This document shows, in pieces, positions 1 through 6,833 of a stretch of DNA of 7,817 nt (positions are counted from its first letter, which is position 1; each line of letters opens with the position of its first letter). Source of the DNA: Sulfuritalea sp. (GTDB taxonomy: Bacteria; Pseudomonadota; Gammaproteobacteria; Burkholderiales; Rhodocyclaceae); the NCBI GenBank assembly GCA_026399445.1, contig JAPLRA010000370.1:1-7817 (forward strand), in the 5' to 3' direction. The position numbers and the translations under genes were made by a program. The notes below the pieces were generated by a model. That model was not told the DNA's origin. It searched no databases and worked only from the letters and a program-made list of their open reading frames with translations.

Positions 1-249
1 CATTTGCTCAATATCAGCATACTGCCGGAACTCCAGCGCGGTGGCCGTGGCTCGGCGCTGCTGAACCATCTTGTCGACTGGGCCCGGATGCATGCTGCAA
101 AGCGCATATTGCTCGAGGTACGTCCCGGCAATGTTGCAGGTCAGCGCTTTTACAAGCTTCACGGCTTTGTCGAGATCGGCCGCCGGCGCGACTACTATCA
201 GACCCATGAGGGCCGTGAGGATGCGATCGTAATGGCGCGAGACTTATGA
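1..249 (+). CDS. rimI: Ribosomal protein S18-alanine N-acetyltransferase, 3' part only
   Basis: Seen: an open frame enters from the left edge and gives 82 residues of the C-terminal half of a GNAT acetyltransferase. Residues 12-18 (QRGGRGS) match the acetyl-CoA pyrophosphate-binding loop. The LLEVRPGN stretch, the FYKLHGF motif and the terminal DYYQTHEGREDAIVMA region match RimI closely. Known: RimI acetylates the N-terminal alanine of ribosomal protein S18 in the cytoplasm, using acetyl-CoA. The N-terminal half and the true start lie outside the window; the ATG-like reading at base 4 is an internal codon (TTG), not a start. The stop codon overlaps the start of the uracil-DNA glycosylase gene (ATGA), so the two are probably co-transcribed. 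In many betaproteobacteria tsaB lies just upstream, which is an expectation here and not seen. Another GNAT protein is possible but less likely. Confidence 0.88.
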   Translation, partial: HLLNISILPELQRGGRGSALLNHLVDWARMHAAKRILLEVRPGNVAGQRFYKLHGFVEIGRRRDYYQTHEGREDAIVMARDL

Positions 250-992
250 CGTCCGATCGCGAGCAATTCTTGCGCGAGATGGGCTTGGGGCCTGTCTGGA
301 AGATGCGTAGAGTGTCGGCGCCGCTGCCGGTTGAAGAACTTGCAACGCCAATTCCTGCTGATCACGGCCTTTTGCCTGACAGCGCGCGGCCAAGTGAACC
401 GGCGATCGCGGCCACTACTTCGCTCGCGCCGATGGCCTGGGATGAACTTGCCGCTACCGTCGCGGCGTGCCGCCAGTGCCGACTCTGCGAGACGCGCAAG
501 CAGGCGGTGCTGGGGGTGGGCGATGTCAATGCCGACTGGCTTTTCGTCGGCGAAGGACCGGGCGCCGAGGAAGATGAGCGCGGCGAGCCCTTCGTCGGAC
601 AGGCGGGCAAGCTGCTCGACAGCATGATGGCTGCGATCGGCCTCAAAAGGGGACAGGGCGTGTATATCGCCAACGCCGTCAAATGCCGGCCGCCGGAGAA
701 TCGCACACCGGCGCCGGAAGAGATCGCGGCCTGCCGGCCGTATCTGGAGCGGCAGATCGAACTGATAAAACCGAAGCTGATCGTCGCGCTCGGCCGGCCG
801 GCGGCACAGACGCTGCTGCAGACCGACGTCAAGATTGCCGCTGCACGCGGCAAACTGCATGACTATCACGGCATCCCTCTGATTGTTACCTACCATCCCG
901 CCTACCTGCTGCGAACGCTGCTGGACAAGGCCAAGGCATGGGAGGATCTTTGCTTCATGCGACGGACGATGAAGCCGCAACAGGAAGGCTGA
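246..992 (+). CDS. Family 4 uracil-DNA glycosylase (4Fe-4S)
   Basis: Seen: 248 residues. The catalytic domain starts near residue 70. It carries the active-site loop GEGPGAEED (102-110), FVGQAGKLLD (116-125), the NAVKCRPPENRTP segment (143-155) and the C-terminal motif with His217 (VTYHPAYLLR). Iron-sulphur ligands are likely Cys78, Cys81, Cys147 and Cys163; Cys75 makes the first pair a CxxCxxC and may be spare. Known: this family removes uracil from DNA after cytosine deamination, starting base excision repair. It was often annotated as related to a phage SPO1 DNA polymerase. An N-terminal extension of about 70 residues begins with EMGLGPVWKMRR, which also occurs in relatives from other proteobacteria as far as I recall; its role is unknown to me. 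The start at 246 overlaps the rimI stop by four bases, and the stop overlaps the next start by one. No strong Shine-Dalgarno is visible, which fits translational coupling. Confidence 0.93.
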   Translation: MTSDREQFLREMGLGPVWKMRRVSAPLPVEELATPIPADHGLLPDSARPSEPAIAATTSLAPMAWDELAATVAACRQCRLCETRKQAVLGVGDVNADWLFVGEGPGAEEDERGEPFVGQAGKLLDSMMAAIGLKRGQGVYIANAVKCRPPENRTPAPEEIAACRPYLERQIELIKPKLIVALGRPAAQTLLQTDVKIAAARGKLHDYHGIPLIVTYHPAYLLRTLLDKAKAWEDLCFMRRTMKPQQEG

Positions 993-1906
993 TGTCTCAC
1001 GGCAGCGAAGGTTCAGTCAAAGCTATTTTCTACGCGCTGGGCGCGAACTTCGGCATCGCCGTGGCGAAGTATGTGGCCGCGTTCTGGACTGGTTCCGGCT
1101 CGATGCTGGCCGAGGCGATTCATTCCACGGCCGACTGCGCCAACCAGTTGCTCTTGCTGCTGGGTCTGAAGCAGGCGCGCCGTCCCGCCAGCGCCGACTT
1201 TCCGCTCGGACATCATCGCGTCACCTACTTCTGGTCGATGATCGTGGCCCTCATGCTGTTCTTCATGGGCGGCGCTTTCTCGGTCTATGAGGGCATCGAA
1301 CGTCTGCTGCATCCGCAACCGTTGCAGCATGGCCTGATCGCCATGGCGGTGCTGGCCAGCGCCGTGGTGCTGGAAGCTTTCTCGCTATGGGGCGCGCTAA
1401 AGGAGATTCGCAAGATCGCGGGGTACCAGCCCTTCCTCGTCTGGTTCCGTGAAACGCGCCAGTCCGAATTGATGGTGGTGGCGGGCGAGGATATTGCCGC
1501 CCTGCTTGGCCTCGCACTGGCTTTCGTCGCGGTCGCTGCCACAGTGATCACAGGCAATCCGCTGTGGGATGCTCTGGGCACGCTGGCTATCGGCATGGTG
1601 CTGATGGTGATTGCGATTGCCGTGATGATCGAAGTGAAAGGCCTGATCGTCGGCGAATCCGCTGCACCGCAATTGCGCGCCGAGATCGAGGCTTTTGTTG
1701 CCGTTCAGCCGGAAGTGGATCAGGTGCTGAACATCATCACCCTGGCCTGGGGCGACAAGGTCGTCATTGCGGTCAAGGCGCGAATGCGTGGCATGGAAAC
1801 CCAAACTGGCCTGCAGCTGGTCGATGCCATCAACGCCGTCGAAGCGCGCATGAAGGAGCGCTTTCCTGCAGCGCAGTGGGTGTTTTTCGAGCCGGACGTT
1901 CGTTAA
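992..1906 (+). CDS. Cation diffusion facilitator transporter, ZnT9-like branch
   Basis: Seen: 304 residues with about six membrane segments (roughly 10-32, 37-58, 78-99, 114-134, 160-186, 190-213) and a soluble C-terminal domain of about 90 residues ending in VFFEPDVR. Segment 2 has HSTAD followed by NQ (His44, Asp48, Asn51), a metal-site motif of the family. Segment 5 has Glu166-Asp167 where classic zinc and iron exporters such as FieF carry HxxxD. Known: CDF proteins exchange divalent metal for protons across the inner membrane. Inference: the ED pair and the HSxxDxxNQ pattern put it with SLC30A9/ZnT9-like members, so the metal cannot be assigned. The start at 992 is chosen because it overlaps the upstream stop (TGATG) and is preceded by AGGAAGG at 982-988. 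A longer reading from 938 would lie deep inside the glycosylase gene and adds only non-family sequence. Confidence 0.9.
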   Translation: MSHGSEGSVKAIFYALGANFGIAVAKYVAAFWTGSGSMLAEAIHSTADCANQLLLLLGLKQARRPASADFPLGHHRVTYFWSMIVALMLFFMGGAFSVYEGIERLLHPQPLQHGLIAMAVLASAVVLEAFSLWGALKEIRKIAGYQPFLVWFRETRQSELMVVAGEDIAALLGLALAFVAVAATVITGNPLWDALGTLAIGMVLMVIAIAVMIEVKGLIVGESAAPQLRAEIEAFVAVQPEVDQVLNIITLAWGDKVVIAVKARMRGMETQTGLQLVDAINAVEARMKERFPAAQWVFFEPDVR

Positions 1907-1917
1907 GCGTCGCTGCG

Positions 1918-3183
1918 TCAGTGGTGAGCGACGTCTTCCAGATGTGCGACGTCATCCCGCACACGCTGATTGACCTCGTGCTGGCGCTTCACCAGCCACA
2001 TCGTACCGGCGACGAAAAGGCCGAACATGACGATGATCCAGTAGATCGACAACTGCGCCTTGAGCAGTACCGAATAGGTGGTGGTCATGATCAGGATCGA
2101 AAGATTTTCATTGAAATTCTGTACCGCGATGGAATGTCCAGCACCCATCAGGATGTGGCCGCGATGCTGCAACAAAGCGTTCATGGGCACCACGAAGAAG
2201 CCGGAGAAAATACCCACCAGGATCAGCAGCGGCGCTGCCAGCCACATGTCGCGCACGCCGATCATGGCGATGACGCCAACACCCATGGCGATGCCCAGTG
2301 GGATTACACGCACCGATTTGCGCAGCGTGATCATCCGGGCCGCAAGCACGGCGCCGACGGCGACGCCGACGGCGACTACGCCCTGCAACATGCTGGCCTT
2401 CGACAGATCCAGATTCAAGGCAACCTTGGCCCATTCCAGCACGATGAATTGCAGAGTTGCTCCAGCGCCCCAAAACAGCGTGGTTACCGCCAGCGATATC
2501 TGTCCAAGCTTGTCGCGCCAAAGCAACTTGAGGCAATGGTTGAATTCGTGAAACAGATACACCGGGTTCTTTTTCAGCGGCTTGTGGTCGACACCGGTAT
2601 CCGGAATGTAGAGATTGAACAGCGCTGCGATGAGGTAGAGCGCGCCGATGATGACCAGGGTCATTTCGGCCACGGTATCTACGCCCGTGTCGATAACCGG
2701 AAAATCAAGAGACAGCAGGCTATGTGCGATCTCCGGCCTGATCAGTGCTCCGCCGAGCACCACGCCGAGGATGATTGCGCAGACCGTCAGGCCCTCGATC
2801 CAGCCGTTGGCCACCACCAGCAGGCGGTGTGGCAGGTATTCGGTGAGGATGCCGTACTTGGCCGGAGAGTAGGCGGCGGCCCCGAGCCCGACCACGGCAT
2901 AGGCCAGCAGCGGATGCACGTCGAAGAACATCAGGCTACAGCCGAGTATCTTGATGCCGTTGCTGATGAACATGACCCGCCACTTGGGCATCGAATCGGC
3001 GAAGGCGCCGACGAAGGCCGCCAGCGCCACATAGGACACTGTAAAAAACGTTTTCAGCAGAGGTTCATATTCTGCCGGCGCGTGCATGTCGCGCAGGATG
3101 GCGATCGCCGCGATCAGCAGGGCGTTGTCGGCCAGCGCGGAAAAGAACTGCGCCGCCATGATGATGTAGAAACCAGTACTCAT
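1918..3183 (-). CDS. lplT: Lysophospholipid transporter, major facilitator superfamily
   Basis: Seen: 421 residues, almost entirely hydrophobic helices, about 12 predicted. The opening AQFFSALADNALLIAA, the GAFADSMPKWR loop between helices 2 and 3 (59-69) and the GAAAYSPAKYGILTEYLP segment (101-118) are LplT signatures. The tail after residue 395 is short and charged (VKRQHEVNQRVRDD). Known: LplT flips lysophospholipids such as lyso-phosphatidylethanolamine across the inner membrane, and in E. coli it works with the acyltransferase Aas to recycle them. No aas gene or Aas fusion is present here, so the acylation partner must be elsewhere. The ATG at 3183 is the first possible start because an in-frame TAA lies two codons upstream. 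No Shine-Dalgarno is visible; a hairpin (3190-3205) occupies that position. The gene is divergent from the LysR gene and convergent with the CDF gene. Confidence 0.92.
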   Translation of the reverse strand: MSTGFYIIMAAQFFSALADNALLIAAIAILRDMHAPAEYEPLLKTFFTVSYVALAAFVGAFADSMPKWRVMFISNGIKILGCSLMFFDVHPLLAYAVVGLGAAAYSPAKYGILTEYLPHRLLVVANGWIEGLTVCAIILGVVLGGALIRPEIAHSLLSLDFPVIDTGVDTVAEMTLVIIGALYLIAALFNLYIPDTGVDHKPLKKNPVYLFHEFNHCLKLLWRDKLGQISLAVTTLFWGAGATLQFIVLEWAKVALNLDLSKASMLQGVVAVGVAVGAVLAARMITLRKSVRVIPLGIAMGVGVIAMIGVRDMWLAAPLLILVGIFSGFFVVPMNALLQHRGHILMGAGHSIAVQNFNENLSILIMTTTYSVLLKAQLSIYWIIVMFGLFVAGTMWLVKRQHEVNQRVRDDVAHLEDVAHH

Positions 3184-3189
3184 TGATTA

Positions 3190-3205
3190 GGTCGGTGACC
3201 CGACC
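3190..3205 (-). promoter_or_regulatory. Perfect hairpin in the lplT leader, over the ribosome binding position
   Basis: Seen: GGTCGG, a four-base loop, then CCGACC form a perfect six-pair stem. On the transcribed (minus) strand it ends six bases before the lplT ATG, where a Shine-Dalgarno would normally sit, and none is seen. It is not followed by a T-tract, so it is not an intrinsic terminator. Inference: it may limit ribosome access in the mRNA or serve as a DNA palindrome for a regulator. The structure is certain; the function is not. Confidence 0.45.
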
Positions 3206-3222
3206 GTGCTTTAGGCTGCCGG

Positions 3223-3231
3223 TTTATATCA
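3223..3231 (-). promoter_or_regulatory. Probable extended -10 promoter for lplT
   Basis: Seen on the minus strand: TGATATAAA, a TGn extension followed by TATAAA (five of six to the sigma-70 consensus TATAAT). No good -35 hexamer is present 16-18 bases upstream, which is common for extended -10 promoters. Transcription would start near 3216, giving a leader of about 33 bases that contains the hairpin at 3190-3205. This is a sequence match only. Confidence 0.45.
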
Positions 3232-3243
3232 CGAAAGGCACGT

Positions 3244-3269
3244 CACTACTTTGATGTTGCAACGCACTA
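3244..3269. promoter_or_regulatory. Possible operator: direct repeats flanking a palindrome
   Basis: Seen: CACTA occurs at 3244-3248 and 3265-3269, exactly 21 bases apart (about two helical turns). The eight-base palindrome GTTGCAAC (3256-3263) lies between them. The element sits roughly 28 to 53 bases upstream of the predicted lplT transcription start, where an activator would bind. Inference: the divergently encoded LysR protein is the natural candidate, since such regulators often bind the shared intergenic region. Short motifs like these also arise by chance. Confidence 0.25.
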
Positions 3270-3274
3270 GAGGT

Positions 3275-3363
3275 CATATCCCACCGGGGGATACCGGCTT
3301 CGTCGCAAGCTCCGGAGCCATATCCCGCCGGGGGATACCGCCCACGTCGCAAGCTCCGTGGGC
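3275..3363. repeat. Two tandem copies of a two-hairpin repeat with a covarying stem
   Basis: Seen: two 40-base cores (3275-3314 and 3319-3358) match at 36 of 40 positions with a period of 44. Each copy has hairpin A: TATCCC, a five-base loop (ACCGG or GCCGG), GGGATA. Each also has hairpin B: a seven-pair stem around the constant loop TCGCAAGCTC. Hairpin B arms are GGCTTCG/CGGAGCC (3296-3302, 3313-3319) in copy 1 and GCCCACG/CGTGGGC (3340-3346, 3357-3363) in copy 2. Three of the four core differences fall in the left arm of stem B, and each is matched by a change in the opposite arm; the fourth is in loop A. After copy 2 the sequence repeats only CATA and then diverges. No T-tract follows. The element lies between the lplT promoter and the LysR gene. 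I do not recognise its family. Confidence 0.8.
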
Positions 3364-3427
3364 ATAAATTGCGCTCATGGCGGGTGATTTGTGATTGAAT
3401 ACTCACCACACAGAAATTCTTCAATTC

Positions 3428-3433
3428 GGAGGT
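3428..3433 (+). promoter_or_regulatory. Shine-Dalgarno that decides the LysR gene start
   Basis: GGAGGT lies seven bases before the ATG at 3441. This strong, well-spaced site favours that ATG over the in-frame GTG at 3432, which overlaps the site itself. The protein from 3441 also begins as LysR proteins usually do, a few residues before the helix-turn-helix. Confidence 0.8.
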
Positions 3434-3440
3434 GGTTCGT

Positions 3441-4355
3441 ATGGCTGATCGCCGGCTTCAGGTTTTCCACGCGGTTGCCAAGCAGTTGTCGTTTACCAAG
3501 GCAGCCGAAGTGCTGTTCATGACGCAACCGGCTGTCACTTTTCAGATCAAGCAGCTCGAAGAGCACTTCAATACGCGGCTTTTTGACCGCGGCCACGGGC
3601 GTATTGCACTCACCCCAGCGGGCGAGGTGGTGCTTGGCTATGCGGAAAAAATTCTCGGGCTGTCATCGGAAATGGACGTGCGTCTGTCGGAACTGACAGG
3701 CGAGATCAGTGGCTCGTTGATGGTGGGCGCATCGACCACGATCGCCGAGTTCATGCTGCCCGGGATCCTTGGCGAATTCAAATCGACCTATCCCGGTGTC
3801 CGCACGCGCCTTGTCGTCGGCAATTCGGAATCGATCGAAAATCGGGTCATGGAACACACCATCGACATCGGTTTCATAGAATCGCTGTCGCATGAGCCGA
3901 ACCTTGAATGCGAGGTATGCTGCGACGACGAACTGGTGGTGATCTGTCATCCGCGTTTCCCCCTGGCGCGGCACAAGGAATTGACGCCGCAGAAATTGCT
4001 GGAGCACGCGTTCATCTCCCGCGAGCCCGGGTCAGGCACCCGCGAATTCACCGAGAACTACCTGCGTCATGCAGGGGTCGCGCTCGACCAGATGAACGTG
4101 GTGATGGAACTCGGCAGCCCGATCGCCCTCAATGGGGTGGTCGAAACCGGGTTGGGTTTCGCCATCGCATCGCGCGCCTCGGTAACGAAAGAGCAGCGGC
4201 TGGGTGACATCGTGGCAATACCGCTCAAGCCCCGACTGATCCGCACGCTCTCGATGGTGTATCCGAAAGAGAAGTTCCGTTCGCGGCTGGTGGCCACCTT
4301 TGTCGAGTTCGCTTCCGGGCGGCTGCGTGCCTTGATCTCAAAAAAGCCGGCCTAG
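3441..4355 (+). CDS. LysR-type transcriptional regulator, CysL-like
   Basis: Seen: 304 residues, a usual length for the family. The winged helix-turn-helix spans about residues 4-62 (FHAVAKQLSFTKAAEVLFMTQPAVTFQIKQLEE), followed by the linker helix and a periplasmic-binding-protein-like effector domain from about residue 92. The segments STTIAEFMLPGIL (98-110) and REPGSGTRE (194-202) are typical of the CysL/YwfM-like effector domain group. Known: LysR proteins bind DNA as tetramers and respond to a small ligand; CysL in Bacillus activates sulphite reductase genes. The ligand here is unknown, and no sulphur gene is nearby. The gene is divergent from lplT and lies eight bases before alr, so it may control lplT, itself or the alr operon. 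I see no convincing sigma-70 promoter between the repeat and the gene. Confidence 0.92.
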   Translation: MADRRLQVFHAVAKQLSFTKAAEVLFMTQPAVTFQIKQLEEHFNTRLFDRGHGRIALTPAGEVVLGYAEKILGLSSEMDVRLSELTGEISGSLMVGASTTIAEFMLPGILGEFKSTYPGVRTRLVVGNSESIENRVMEHTIDIGFIESLSHEPNLECEVCCDDELVVICHPRFPLARHKELTPQKLLEHAFISREPGSGTREFTENYLRHAGVALDQMNVVMELGSPIALNGVVETGLGFAIASRASVTKEQRLGDIVAIPLKPRLIRTLSMVYPKEKFRSRLVATFVEFASGRLRALISKKPA

Positions 4356-4363
4356 CCCGCAGC

Positions 4364-5455
4364 ATGGCGCGACCGATACGAGCACGCCTGGACTGGTCGG
4401 CGCTGCGCCACAATCACAGTGTCGTGCGGCGCCATGCGGGCGAAGCGAGGGTGTGGAGCGTGATCAAGGCCGACGCCTATGGCCACGGCGTGCTGCCCGC
4501 GGCGCGTGCCTTGGCAGACGTTACCGACGGCTTTGCGCTGGTGGAGATCGAAGGCGCCATGGCGCTGCGCGACCAGGGGATTGCCCATCCCATCCTGATG
4601 CTGGAAGGTCCCTATCAGGCCGATGAACTGCCGTTGTTCGCCGAGCTCGATTTGACGCCCGTACTGCACACCATGGGGCAGGTGGATGCGCTGGTTGAAG
4701 CACGTTTGCCGGTGCGCCTGCCGGTCTACCTCAAGCTGAATACCGGAATGAACCGTCTCGGCTTCAACGAGGATGAATTCGCCGGGGCGCTAGCCAAACT
4801 CGTCGCCGCGGATTGCATCGCAACGGCCACGTTGATGACACATTTTGCCGACGCCGACGAAGCGGGCGGCGTTGCGCAGCAGCTGGAGCGCTTTCGCGCC
4901 ATGGCCGGCGGCCGCGAATTGCCGGTGTCGCTGGCCAATTCGGCAGCTCTTTTGCGTTTTCCGGAAACAGTCGGCGATTGGGTGCGGCCGGGCATCATGC
5001 TCTATGGGGCGTCGCCTTTTCCGGGGATGCAGAGCGCCGCCGAGCTCGATCTGCAGCCCGTGATGACCCTGGAAAGCGAGTTGATCGCGGTGCGTGAGCT
5101 TGCGCCCGGCGACACTGTGGGCTATGGCAGCAGCTTTGTTGCCGAAGAGGGCATGCGCGTCGGGGTGGTGGCTTGCGGCTATGCCGACGGCTATCCGCGT
5201 CATGCCCCCACGGGCACGCCGGTACGCATAGCCGGGCAGCGCACGCGCACTCTTGGCCGCGTTTCGATGGACAAGATCTGCGTCGATCTGAGCGGACTGC
5301 CGGCAATAGTCGGCGTTGGCGATACGGTGACCTTGTGGGGCGGCACCGGCGACATGTATCTGCCCGCGGACGATGTCGCCACGGCAGCCGGTACCGTCGC
5401 CTACGAGCTGTTCTGCGCGCTTGCCGCGCGCGTGCCTGTCATCGAAGTTAATTGA
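4364..5455 (+). CDS. alr: Alanine racemase
   Basis: Seen: 363 residues, the normal length. The pyridoxal phosphate lysine is Lys35 in VIKADAYGHG. Arg131 lies in KLNTGMNRLGF (124-134). The second catalytic base is Tyr254 in TVGYGSSF, and CGYADGYPR (271-279) and GRVSMDKICVDLS (298-310) complete the C-terminal beta domain. All key residues are present. Known: it interconverts L- and D-alanine in the cytoplasm, supplying D-alanine for peptidoglycan. Catabolic DadX has the same fold, but the neighbourhood (no dadA) favours the biosynthetic enzyme. It starts eight bases after the LysR stop, and radA follows after ten bases. No good Shine-Dalgarno precedes the ATG, which suggests dependence on upstream translation or a leader-independent start. 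Confidence 0.95.
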   Translation: MARPIRARLDWSALRHNHSVVRRHAGEARVWSVIKADAYGHGVLPAARALADVTDGFALVEIEGAMALRDQGIAHPILMLEGPYQADELPLFAELDLTPVLHTMGQVDALVEARLPVRLPVYLKLNTGMNRLGFNEDEFAGALAKLVAADCIATATLMTHFADADEAGGVAQQLERFRAMAGGRELPVSLANSAALLRFPETVGDWVRPGIMLYGASPFPGMQSAAELDLQPVMTLESELIAVRELAPGDTVGYGSSFVAEEGMRVGVVACGYADGYPRHAPTGTPVRIAGQRTRTLGRVSMDKICVDLSGLPAIVGVGDTVTLWGGTGDMYLPADDVATAAGTVAYELFCALAARVPVIEVN

Positions 5456-5465
5456 AAACGAGCTA

Positions 5466-6826
<1,361 letters not shown>

Positions 6827-6833
<7 letters not shown>

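Noticed and set aside
198..980. A 260-codon open frame on the - strand opposite the uracil-DNA glycosylase
   Set aside because: It is the antisense shadow of a clear glycosylase gene with all its motifs; the translation is Arg- and His-rich with no family resemblance.
1908..1933. Seven-pair inverted repeat (CGTCGCT/AGCGACG) across the convergent CDF/lplT stop codons, as a bidirectional terminator
   Set aside because: The pairing is real but the loop is 12 bases and no T-tract follows on either strand, so termination is not supported.
1564..3186. A 540-codon open frame on the + strand opposite lplT
   Set aside because: It overlaps the CDF gene end in another frame and then mirrors lplT. The product is rich in His, Asp, Gln and Arg with no recognisable domain, which is a composition artefact of GC-rich antisense reading.
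3275..3363. CRISPR array
   Set aside because: Only two copies, directly adjacent with no unique spacers, and no cas genes nearby.
3224..3424. A 66-codon open frame on the - strand across the repeat region
   Set aside because: It merely translates the two hairpin repeats and flanks, has no ribosome binding site seen, and overlaps the predicted lplT promoter.
3432..3440. GTG start for the LysR gene three codons upstream
   Set aside because: It lies within the Shine-Dalgarno that serves the ATG at 3441, and the added residues are not family sequence.
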